Shown piece by piece: positions 19,463 to 30,862 of a stretch of DNA of 64,000 bases. Position 1 is the stretch's first letter, and every line of letters begins with the position of its first letter. The position numbers and the translations under genes were made by a program. The notes beneath the pieces are model-generated. The model was not told the DNA's origin. It made no database searches and saw only the letters and a list, made by a program, of their open reading frames with translations. Source of the DNA: Ceratopteris richardii (lineage: Eukaryota; Streptophyta; Polypodiopsida; Polypodiales; Pteridaceae); contig CM035406.1 of the NCBI GenBank assembly GCA_020310875.1, positions 89,491,706 through 89,555,705 on the forward strand. The letters are read 5' to 3'.

Positions 19463-22400
19463 CAAAGTAGCAGTAGAAGAAGAGAAGAGAGAAGAAGCCA
19501 GAGAGATAGGTGCAAAAGAAACACATAGATCAATTTAAGACCCAGCCTATGCGCCTGTAGTATTTCCTGATGAAGAATTTGAACCCCATGGCTGGGCAGA
19601 AATCTTAGCAACAATGGACGTAGCCATCAATGAAGAACAATGGACACCTCATTGTGATGAAGATGGCTATGACATTTCAGTCTTCTCCATAGAGCCAATC
19701 ATGGGAGAGGCAGTTCTAGAAGAATGCGAACCTAGCCCTGATGCATTTGAAGATGCGAGCGACTCCGATCTAGAGTCAATCATTATGGATCCACCTTTTG
19801 CATCAGATGAAGAATACTTCCATGAAGTAGAATTTCAACCCTAGAGGTATGGAGAGCTTACAAGTGATGTAAGACTAATCACACATGTGACCCCGAAGGA
19901 AGAAGGAAAGAAAAAAAAGAAGAGAGAAGTCACACCAGAAGAGGAAGAATCTTTGTTTGAGGTCCCAGAAAATTTTAAGAAGTATGAGATAGATGACAGG
20001 AGAGTCATGATCAGAATGCCTAAACGAGAGGCGCAATCAGGGGAGGCCTATGATAACAAAGAGACGACCAAGAAAATAGTGGTAGCCAGGGAAGAGCGAG
20101 AAGAGAGATGCACTTACATAGGCCATGACCTGACGGAAGAAGAAGAGCAAGAATTGATAGCCGTGCTAAGAGAATACAGAGATGTATTCGCTTGGAGTTA
20201 CAAGGACTTGAAAAGTGTGGACCCTGACATATGCTCACACACCATCCCCATGACCTCAGATGCCAAACCCTCTAAGCAAAAGCCATATACATACAATGAT
20301 AATTACGTTGCCAAGATCAAAGAGGAGATAGATAGACTGGTTGAAGCTGGATTTATCTATGAAATTGAGCACACTGAATGGGTATCCCCCATTGTTGTGG
20401 TGCCCAAAAAGAATGGTAAAATTACGTGTATGCATTAACTTGAAGAAGGTTAATGCAGCCACAATTCGAGATAACTATCCGCTTCCTATCACAGAGCATC
20501 TCTTAGAAAGAGTAGTAGGCAAGGAAGTGTACAGCTTCCTCGATGGATTTTCGGGCTACAATCAAGTAGCCATAGCTCTAGAAGATTAGCATAAGACAAC
20601 TTTTGCCACAGAGTGGGGTATATTTGCCTTTCGTGTAATGCCATTTGGGCTTACCAATGCTCCTGCAACCTTCCAGAGACTAATGTGCCATGTATTTAAG
20701 GAGTTCCTGAGGAAGAATTTAGAAGTCTATGTTGATGATCTTTGTGCTCATTCCAACATTAGACAAACCCATATTCCTGAACTCAGACAAATCTTTGACA
20801 AATGTAGAGAATATCAAGTCTGCTTGAACCCAGAAAAGTGCGTTTTTATGGTTAGGCAAGGCAAGATTCTAGGACACATAGTGTCAAAGAATGGCATATC
20901 CACTGATGAAGAGAAAGTGAGAGCCATAGCCGAGTTACCTAGGCCAAAGAATGTCAAGGAAGTACAGGCTTTCATGGGGCATTGTGGGTACTACCACCGG
21001 TTCATTCACATGTATGCTGTCATTGCAAAGCCCATGTACGGACTTCTGACTAACTTTGAGTGGACTGATGAATGTGAGAATTCCTTCAATGAGCTTAAAC
21101 GGCGATTATGTTCAGCACCGATCTTGACCACACCAGATTGGAATAAGCCTTTCCATGTTCATGTTGATGCGTCCAATTACGCTATTGGGTGTGTACTCGC
21201 GCAGCCTACCGGTGAAGGTAATATGGATCTTCCAATTGCCTATGCTAGTAGACAATTGAATGCTGTTGAACGAAATTATACCACTACGGAGAGAGAAGGA
21301 CTAGGCATGGTGTATGCGGTTGAAAAGTTTAGACATTATTTGCTTGCAAATAAGTTTAAATTTTTTACTGATCATCAAGCTCTACTATACTTGGTAAACA
21401 AGCCATGCAACACAGGTAGATTGGTGAGATGGTTCCTCTTACTAATGGAATATGACTTTGAGGTAGTGGTGAGAAAAGGCAAGACTCATTTGAGAGCAGA
21501 TCATCTCTCTAGGCTCACATCCGGAGAAGCCCCACAAGGAGTATCAGATGATCTTCTTGATGCTTACTTGTTTAATTTGGAAGTAATACCTCAGTGGGCT
21601 AAGCCATTGGTACCAGTGTTGACATACGGACCTAACCACCCAGTAATAAACACACAGGATAGAGAGGTAGTAAAAGCCCAAAAGTATCACATCATGGCAG
21701 GAAGTATGTACAAGCACACAGATCAAGGGATCTTGGCTTGTTGTGTGGAAGAGGATGAGTATGCTAAATGGTTGCAATTAGCACATGTAGGTGCATTAGA
21801 GCAACACTACTCAAAACAACGAACCCTACAGACACTAAGGAGACTCGGAGTGCATTGGCCAACTATGGAAGCTGATGTCCAAAAGTTGTGCAAGGAATGC
21901 CCAATCTGTTGCACTAAACCACCTGTGGAACATGCCACTCTTTATCAAGTGTCCATAGTGCCAGATTGGAGTCAAACCACTAGTATCCTTCCTGAGGACG
22001 AAAACATTCCCTCCAGACATGACTCTGGTTAGGAAAAGAAGTCTAGAACAAGAAGCCCTAGAGTACTCACTCATTGGTGATAATCTCTACAAGCGTGGTA
22101 AGGATGGTTACCTGAGACTTTGTGTTCATGAGAGTGAATATCTAAAGATTTTGGAAACTGCTCACCAAGGTGTAGCAGGAGGACACTTTGGACCAGATCG
22201 GGTGATCAAGGCAATATTATTTGCAGGTTTCTGGTGGCCGACCCTTCACATGGATGCACATACCTATGTGAAATGGTGTGATGTTTGTCAGAGAACTCAG
22301 TATCCGATATGCAAAGACGAGATGCCACTGAAACCTATGATGGGTGGACGTGCATTCTCTAAGTGGGGAATAGACTTCGTAGGTCCTATTAATCCCCCAG

Positions 22401-22861
22401 CTAAGGGTTCCCATGTAGAATATATCATTGTTGCGACAGACTATCTAACAAAGTGGGTAGAGGTAAAAGCCACAACGAAAAACGATGCTCAAACAACAGC
22501 TAAGTTTTTATTTGAGAATGTGTTCACTAGATACGGGCTACCTATAGAGCTAGTTAGCGATAGAGGCATTCACTTCTTGAATGAAGTTATTGAAAATCTG
22601 CTCCAAGAATTTTTGGTAGTACATAAGAAGTCTGCCCCCTATCACCCTCAAGCTAATGGCCAGGCTAAGAGCACCAATAAGATCTTATGCAATGTACTGA
22701 CGAAATTAGTGAACAATAAACACTCTGATTGGGACAAATAGCTACACCATGCTGTTTGGGCATACCGAGTCCCCTACAAAATGGTACTCCAAGCCACCCC
22801 CTTTCAGATGGTATTTGGCCAAAATGCAGTGCTACCATTGGACTTCCTAATACCTACACTG
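19463..22861 (+). pseudogene. Element A pol: linker, RT, RNase H and integrase (broken)
   Basis: This continues the frame cut at 2123. It encodes an acidic linker, RT (SPIVVVPKKNG near 20390, MPFGLTNAPATF near 20640, YVDDL at 20728-20742), RNase H (VDASNY, TDHQAL, RADHLSRL), H2C2 finger 1 (about 21760-21915), H2C2 finger 2 (about 22155-22300) and the integrase core. Damage includes TAA 19535-19537, TAG 19842-19844, a frameshift near 20420, TAG at about 20587, a frameshift near 21990 and TAG 22739-22741. Several of the stops replace Gln of element B. The catalytic Glu of the integrase is replaced by Lys (GQAKSTN near 22661-22681). The block ends where the solo LTR inserted. Confidence 0.9.
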
Positions 22862-24820
22862 TGTTGAAAATCGGGTTTTGCATGCGGAAGAGTGGTGAGC
22901 TCGTAGCCGAAGGTATATGGATCTTATTTTTCACACAACAAATTATCACTTAATTTATATGTACTCTGTACATCCTTGGCTTCACACAACTACAAGCTTA
23001 TTTCCTCATGAGTCATACATGGGTCACATGCGTAATACATTCAGTAACCTCAATAGCAATACATCAACACCTCAAATTTATACATCTAGCAACAATCATA
23101 TAACTTAGCTTCAATGCCAAAAAGCTTTTCACGCACAATGATCACTATGTTCTCACTTATAGCATATCATTTGAATGACACAAGTATATCAAGTACATAT
23201 AAAACTCTTTTGAGCTATGTCATTTACGTAGCTTATCCTAGATCCACATGTCTCCGTACTTATACTCTTATTGCATGAGTTAACCGAAGTACAACAGTTC
23301 AGATGATATAACATCTCATAGTACAGGATGCATAATAAGCGAGTGCTCAAAATACATGTCCATACTTTGTAACTAACCAGAAAATCTCAAAGCTATTGTA
23401 TGGTGTTGTGTCTAGCTTTGATACTTAGACCTTGTTCATGTGTTAGAATTTAACCAACCACAGTGCTTGCATATAACCGCTATCTCAAGTGACATCAAAT
23501 CATCTATCCAATACAAACAACTTGTCTTGCAACTTGCATATGACAGTTACATCATATGTTCGCTTATTGCCTTTCATGTGACTCTATGATTATGCTTTTA
23601 TTCTTTACCTGCGTTCAAAAAATGTCAACTCCATATAGATGTGTTAAACCTGGAACTCAGTCAGAGTATTGCATCATGAATCACACTTGAATTTTCTCTT
23701 ATTCTGCAACATATTATGATAGTGCACTCATATATATTTACAGTAAAAACAAAATGCTCCAAAGCATCACCTATCAATAGTCCGACTTATTAATATAATA
23801 CCTCATAGAACAATACATGAGTTCATACTTCTCTGCACCTTGTTTACTGTAAAAAGTCCAAGCGATAAGATATCAACTCCTGTAGAACTCACTCAATGAT
23901 TAGTTCTACGCATTTACATTAATAAACCATTACATGCATATGTAAGCATGGAAGGTCACATAACAACCCTGTCATATGCGATCATCTACACATAAGTAGT
24001 ATCATCAACTTCCATACATCTCTTATCAACCTCTTCATAGCATGCTATCATAAAGAAAACATTTCGATACCTGCACATATGTGTCGCTTCTCACAGCATG
24101 ATATCATGTTGGATCCCGAAATACAAAAATATGGCTTTAATTTGATAGAAGAAATTCACAACATGTTTACCTTCATCAATAATTGTATCTCCAAGTTTGT
24201 TGTGTACCGATCGCTTGTTCATGTGCATCACTGTGTCATATTAGCTATCATGTACAACATCTATGGCAACTCAATATTCGAGGTAATATGCGACTTCGAG
24301 AGAGATCAAAGCAACACATTAAAATATCTTAATCAATCACTGTTACAGAGAGAGAAATAAAGTCTTGGCAGATTGACATGACATGCCCCTATTGCTCATG
24401 CTATTCTTCTAAAAGCTAAAGCTACGAGAAAACACTCAGGAATGCCACTACACTGGTCTTCATGTACAAGAGTCTATTTATAGACCTGTATGCTTCGCGG
24501 TGTGACTTCCTAAATTATGGGCTGATTGCAAGTGAATAGATTTGCACGTAGTGAAGTTTCCTATATCTCAGGGTTGGAAAAAGTGATATGTTAAACTTGC
24601 ATAAAATAAGGAGACTATTCTTTTTATAAGGCCTAACATAAAATGCTAAGTACAAGAGCTTGTTCATATGGATAGACTATGAGTAAAAATAAAAACATGT
24701 TCCTATAGAGAAAAGTCTACGGGCAGTCTTCCAATGACAAAAAAATGGCATAGCTAGAGATATGAGAGGGTCCTCCAAATGATTTCTTAAAGCTTCATTG
24801 AAGCTTGATGCTTTTCAACA
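22862..24820. mobile_element. Solo LTR (1,959 bp) inside element A integrase
   Basis: The insert begins TGTTGAAAA and ends TTTTCAACA, a 9-bp inverted terminal repeat, and is flanked by CACTG at 22857-22861 and 24821-24825. Removing it with one CACTG restores the integrase codons (IPTLKVAQEH). It is AT-rich with no retroelement coding; a short open frame at 24079-24360 resembles nothing known to me. A TATA-like CTATTTATAG lies near 24473. This fits an LTR left by recombination between the two LTRs of a larger element, whose family is not identifiable here. Orientation is uncertain. Confidence 0.85.
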
Positions 24821-25356
24821 CACTGAAAGTAGCACAAGAGCATGAATGGACAGGTCATGAACTCTCCTCTAGACTTTTCGACCTTGAACGATTAGGAGAA
24901 ACAAGATTGAGGGCGGCTGCAGGGATATATGCAGCTAAGAAACGACAGAAGGCATACTTTGATGCCCACGTGAAGGATAAAGGCTTGAAGGCTGGAGACT
25001 TAGTTTTAGTCTACACATTGAAGCAACATGCGAGAAAACTGGAGAAGAGAGGCTATGGACCCATGATTATTAACAGAATCTCAACAAGTGGAGCAGTGCA
25101 ACTAGCCACATTAGAAGGTGACATTCTCCCGAGCTACATTAGCGGATGCAGGGTCAAGTTGTATCAGGAACCTCTCACAGAGGAAATGCTAAGTCGACTC
25201 AATACTGCTAAGAAACGCAAAGAAGAAGAAAAGCGAATTCGAGAAGAAGCCCAAGCAGAAGCATTGGAACGCATCCGGAGAATGAAGTTGAGAAGACAGA
25301 ATAGGGAGCAACCTAGGACGGATGCCTATGCAGATCAAGGATATGGCTATGTGTGA
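24821..25356 (+). pseudogene. Element A integrase C-terminal part
   Basis: This is the continuation of the integrase after the solo LTR: TLKVAQEHEWTGHELS, then AAKKRQKAYFDAHV, the DLVLVYTLKQHARKLEKRGYGP strip and YISGCRVKLYQEPLT, nearly identical to element B. It ends in TGA at 25354-25356 because of a frameshift. The PR2 frame starts in the adjacent register at 25343. In B the two are fused. Confidence 0.85.
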
Positions 25357-26530
25357 AGTTTCAGGTATCAGCGCTCAAAGGATAATTGATCGACGTCCTT
25401 TTATAACCTTAGAGATAGGACAAAGAAAGGGTGCAAGGACTGTAAGAGCCTTGATTGACTCAGGTGCAGCCACTAGTGCGGTTAAATTGTCTTACTGTTA
25501 AGAATTGAGATTAACTGTCAATCCTATAGAAGCATATCTCATAGGATTGGGAGGTGTGGAAACACCTTGCATGGGCGAGGTGGATCTTCCCATCTCCATT
25601 CAAGACGAAGTGATGACAGTCAAAGTACTAGTGTGTCAAGATGAGGACCTCACTGAGCCTCTTGTCTTGGGCCAGGACTGGATCTATGATCATGTAGTCA
25701 ACCTAAACCTAAGAAGTGGACTTCTTCAGGTATGGGTAAATCATAGCCGAATTACAGTTGAATTGGAAAAGGAGGCACTCAAGGAACTAGGTAAAGCACA
25801 AACTCCTGGTCCTTCCAGGGGTGCACATGAAGTTGACAATGCTACTCTTGTCCAAAAATGTATGATGCAGAAAGAGGATTGTCTCAACAACGGAGCCAGG
25901 GAGAGGACGGAACTCCCTTCTTTTCCAAAGACCAGAAGGTTGCAACAACCAACGGCAGATCAAATACAAAAGAAGCAGAACACTACCGATACTGGATGCC
26001 AAAAAAAGGAGCAAAGCAGATTGTTTCATCCATGGAAACAAGTATGGAGGCGAAAAGGCGAATTCCCTGTTCAGACCAGGCCAACCCCACGCCCAAAACC
26101 TCTTATTAGTAGTCAACAACACGACACTAATAAGAAGCCCTTCATTAATTCTTCTGCAAAAGTGAAGTCTATTTGGGTACCCAAGAAGTCAATGAAGGCC
26201 AGCCCACAATCACGACAAATCTGGGTGCCTAAGGTTTGCTTGCGGGCTCAAATAGCTACACCAAGGCCAAACCCTGTACAACATGTTTCACTCACGCGAA
26301 CATCTGAGGCCCAGTCTTACACATCACGCACTAACACGTATTCTTCCATGAGCACAAGTGGAATCACTTGTAAATGGGTTCCTAAAAAGCCCCATTTTTC
26401 AAGTAAATACCCTATCACACTCCCCAGAGCCTCCACAAAGTCAAAATCAAAACCTATCCATTGCATTTGGCAACCTAAAACTTGTAATAAACCCCCAGAC
26501 CCCAGTTGTAAATCCATGCCCACCTACTAA
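25343..26530 (+). pseudogene. Element A PR2 and W-x-P-K region
   Basis: The frame encodes MAMCEVSG, IIDRRPFITL, the LIDSGAATSAV active-site-like motif, then TAA at 25499-25501, then EAYLIGLGG, and LVLGQDWIYDH near 25664-25696. The frame then runs without a stop into the basic tail with four repeats: KSIWVPKK, RQIWVPKV, CKWVPKK and HCIWQPKT, ending in TAA at 26528-26530. The absence of a stop between PR2 and the tail in this copy suggests that the TAG of element B at 8082-8084 is not a fixed boundary. Confidence 0.82.
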
Positions 26531-26741
26531 CTACGTCACTCTCACACCACATGATTCCACTTATCTCCTAGGTCTAACCAATCCCTAACTACACACACAA
26601 GCACCGAGCATTTACTAACCCACTAATCTCTCCCGAACCTCATGTTAATGTTGTAATGGGGACAAAAACGGTTCTATCTTGTCCTTTACAATGTTAACAC
26701 ATGTTTCTATATTCTCACAGAATCAGGAGGCAAGAAGTAAC
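26531..26741 (+). other. Spacer before ORF3 in element A with splice-acceptor-like tract
   Basis: This 211-base spacer has no coding. At 26705-26720 it reads TTCTATATTCTCACAG, a good plant-type acceptor, 21 bases before the ORF3 ATG at 26742. The same arrangement is in elements B and C. Confidence 0.55.
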
Positions 26742-29700
26742 ATGGCAGATATGGCAGGAACTAGCTCCCAGATAGGCACCAGCCCCCAAGTCGTGGATAT
26801 TGAAAGTCTTCCCGTTGAGGAGGAATTGAAGGAACGCCCTGTAGCATTGAGAGCATTACACGCCATACCGGTTCAGAACCCTCCACAAGGGCACACTATG
26901 CCAGTCAGTAAAAACTCTCATTGGTTCAGTGATGTGGCAGGACCCCTAGGTGAAGGCACTTATATGTGGGAGGCCGAGATAGAATTCAATGGGCGCTGGG
27001 GAAGGTATCACTTTTTCACTAGGGAATTTGAGAGATTGCAGAATAATGAAGGACTGAAACCTATATGGAAGAAGGCAGGACTCTACGAGTACTTCAAATT
27101 CCAGTTGCCAAAGCCGGATTTTCTAAGATTTTATTTGATTAGCACCCTTACTCCGAGCAAAGACAAAAAGGGATACAGCTCCTTTGTCCTCCCATCTCTC
27201 ACAAGAGGCAATGAGCTCAAGCGTTTTAGATTAACTATCAACTTGGTAAGGGAAGCTCTAGACATGAAAGGTATGCATATTCTACGGAGAAAGAGACCAT
27301 GATCCCCGACAATATGAAGAACAGGAATCTGACAAAGTTAAAAGACATGGTGGCAATGATGCCTACAATCGCTATTCATTTGCGAATGGTCATGCAGCAC
27401 TTTGCATTTCCCGCCCAGGAGAGGTTCACAATGCCACCTAAAAAGATATGGTTTAGTTTATACTTGGCTGATGCCTTTGATTTGACAATCAACATGCCCC
27501 ACTGGATTATCGACCAAATCCACTTGGCTCATCAAAGGTGGTATAAAAAACAAAAGTCTGTACTGTACGGATGCTGTGCTCTGACCAGGATTGTGTACAG
27601 ATGTCTTGTGTATGATGTACCAGTGCAAAGGGCACTCATTTGGACCAGGGTACAAGAGTTTCAGCGCCGATTATCCTCCGTAGGACCACCATCCAAGAAA
27701 ATGAGAGGTGTCGTTCAGATGCCCTGCGCACAACCCCGCGGTGCAACATTGACTCCAGAGACCACTCCACGACTTCCAAGGCGGGTGCAACCCTTCACTA
27801 TCAGATTACCAAGGCACAGCACTGACGGACCTAATCTGGTGTTCCCACCCGTACCAACCGACCTAGAGTTTCCTCACGGATTCACTTTAGAAGACTTAAC
27901 TGATGAGGAGGTAGCCAGAATCATTGAGGCTGTTAACGCAGAAGTCGAGGCAGAACAAGCTAGTGGACAACAAACTGCTACAGACCAACCCCATCCCAGA
28001 CAACCAGAAGTCGTCGATGTGGAGGGTGAAGAAGAAGGAGGACAAGAGGAGGAACATGATGGAAAATCCGAGGAAGAAGAGCAGGAATATGATCAGGAAG
28101 CTCTGGAGGTACTTGAAGGGGCCCCAGCTTATACGAAAGCACTGAAAAAGCTCTATGACACCATGAATAGAGTTCAAGAGCAACATAGACTGTCCCTAGC
28201 AGAAGGCAAGGCCCTTATGAATCAGATCCTTTTGGAGGAAGGCGTCGACGAGCAATATCGTGCCACCCTTGACATGATATCTGAGGCATTAGGCGTCCCT
28301 GAAACGGTGCATACCGCCCTTGCACAAGCACGAAGAACGGAGCGAAGATATGGCAGACGTCTCCCTCGATCAGGAAAGCAGATGAATGTACTAGTGTCAG
28401 AATCACAAGGCACATCCACAACCACGGGCATCGCACACACTGTCCACGATACTGAGGAAACCAATGTATCAAGTGCACCTCCGTCACTCCCGTTGCCACC
28501 CCTGCCTCCAACTCCACCACATTCACCTCCCACAACCAGTGTAACCACTACTGTCACCGCCTCCGAGTCCACTACGCATACCGAAGCACAGACCATCACT
28601 CAACCCACACAACCCACACACCCTATCTCCACTTCCTTTGTCCATACGACCACTGAAACAATAGTTCTAACTGCTACCACAGAAGATCTCAAGCCCCCGA
28701 TCACACTTCCGGGTAGTTCGTATTCACAATTGCACACACCACTGTACACTTTCACCACTATCACCGCACCCACAATTCCACTATTCACAATCACTCCCAC
28801 TACTGCATCCACCGTTGATCTTATGGACATCTCACCCACCTCCGCACCTCTCCCTCCCCCCATGCATCCACCATCTCCCACTTCACCATTTTCCAACACC
28901 ACATCCACACTCCCATTCCCCTTCCCCTTTCCCTTCCCCTCTGCATTCAACACCCTTCCCGCATCCATCCCTATTAATAATGTATTTAATAATATGTATC
29001 ATTGTATGTCGCAACTACAACAACACTACCAACATCTTGATAACCAACATACGCGACTCTTTCAAAGTCATGAGAAACTTCAACTATGCTTCATGGATCT
29101 CGAAAGGGAAAAGTGGCTACTACAACAACAGCATACCACCTTACAGGAACAACACGAACAGTTAGTAGCCAACCCACCCCAGTCAGATGCAGAGGAAAGA
29201 CAACATATGGATGAATTGCTACACTCCCAGATAACGGAGAATCTCAAACTTAGACGCAACCTAGCCCTCCTACGAAAAAACATGTCTACAGCTCTCGAAG
29301 AGAATAAACGGCTGCAGAAACAGAATGAAGAAAACTTGGAAGCAGCCATGGAAGGTTCCCCGCAGGAAATCGACCTAGAAAAATTCAAGGCCATTCCCTC
29401 AAAAAATATGAAAACTGTGTTAGAAACCCATGCCGACCTCATGGAGGCCCATGCAGCGTTAGAACGAGAAAGGGATGATCTACTTAAGCAACTGGCGACT
29501 CAGCAGGAGTCACCAAGCAAAGCCACAGCCACAGACGACACATCCGAAGAGGTCACAAAACTCAGGGCAGCACTCGAAGAATTACGCAGCAAAGTCATGC
29601 AATACGAACGTCAACCCTCTCCCCTTATCGAGCCCGAGCCTGAAGATCTAGTGCCAATCGAGATAGAGGAAACTTTCGAAGACCCGTATGTTCCCATGCC

Positions 29701-30862
29701 TGCACCAGGGGGCAAGCAAACAGAAGAGGGCATGGACACCATAGAGATAGAGGCTCCTGAATGGATGCAGAGGTTAGAGAAAGTGGCCACAACCCATGAT
29801 GATAGAGTGGCAGTTCAGATAGCATCTATGTCACACTTGGAAGAAGTAGTCATAAAATCGGATTACTTTAGGAATCTCTCCCATCATAGGTGGATCGGCA
29901 CATCAGACGATTTGTATGTTCCTTTCTGTGTCCTAATGGCGGATTACAATGCGGAAATCAAGAGTCACACATCAAAAGAACCAACCTCGGCTACACAGTT
30001 CGCACCGGACGACATCCCAGCAAGTGCCAAGCAGGGCAATATTCATCAACCGATGTGGAGGATTCGTCTACTGGAAACCTACCCAGAGATGGTAAGAACA
30101 TGGAATAACATGCCTTTGTACATCAAATACAACCCATGCTACTGTCCTGTGTTTCGAAGAAGGTCATGGCCAGAATACACAAAAATGGTGCTGAGAAACA
30201 AAGGATATGAGAAATGGCTCAATTATGTTTACTTAGCACCACCCAAAGGCCAACCTACCATAGGATACATGATCTCGACGATTCGGCATTGGGGGGTCAG
30301 GTTTAAAAATGTACCAGATGTCATGGCCCAAATGTGCCTTAAAATTTTTGAACGCATGTTGGTTACCTTCAGGACTTTCAAAAATGTCAAGGAGCCCCAT
30401 CTGTCAGCTCTTGGATTTAATGAAGGTAATCAGGACCTCGTCTACGACATGAGTGCAACACCATCTATTAATGTTGTATATGCATGGCACGCGCACATCA
30501 AGTATCTACCAGCCTGCTTCAAACAGATGTTTGAAGAAATGTTCGTCACGGGATTCTGGGAATATCACTCAGAGATATTCATTCCCAGACCATCACATTT
30601 ATTGCAGTTGTTTGCAGTGGAACAAGCTCTCCATTCAGAAAAGTTACGTATACCACATCCAGAGGTTCCCGGGCCGGTAGATTGGGATGCTTTACTCACG
30701 GACTTGGCCAAAGGGTTGCGGATTGCAGAACATCACTTAGCACAAGACGTTGTTGAGTACTACATCCAACGACCCACCCAACAAGGGTCTGTCAAGGACG
30801 ACAGACGCGAGAGAGGGGGGGGGTTGTTGGAACTGAAGGACTCACTAGGCAAGGAAGCTTAA
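26742..30862 (+). pseudogene. Element A ORF3 (one frameshift)
   Basis: ORF3 starts MADMAGTSSQ at 26742. The frame shifts near 27275-27285: the first part reads to the TGA just after MKGMH, and homology with B resumes in the frame of MIPDNMKN. From there it is open for 1,187 codons to TAA at 30860-30862. Domains match B: QHFAFPAQERFTMPPK, VLYGCCALTRIVY, an acidic stretch, a Pro/Thr/Ser-rich region, a coiled coil from about 28980 to 29600 and the C-terminal domain with FEEMFVTGFWEYHSE. The last 38 bases lie in the 3' LTR. Identity with B is clear at both ends and weak in the centre, so the termini are under constraint. Confidence 0.88.
30811..30824 (+). promoter_or_regulatory. Element A polypurine tract
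   Basis: GAGAGGGGGGGGG followed by T lies directly before the LTR start TGTTGG at 30825. It matches the tract of element B in position and falls inside the ORF3 frame. Confidence 0.85.

Noticed and set aside
24079-24360. A gene inside the solo LTR
   Set aside because: The 93-codon frame has no recognisable motif, lies in AT-rich sequence and has no support from context.
28215-28968. Minus-strand open frames rich in Gly and Val
   Set aside because: They are antisense shadows of the Pro/Thr-rich section of ORF3 in element A.
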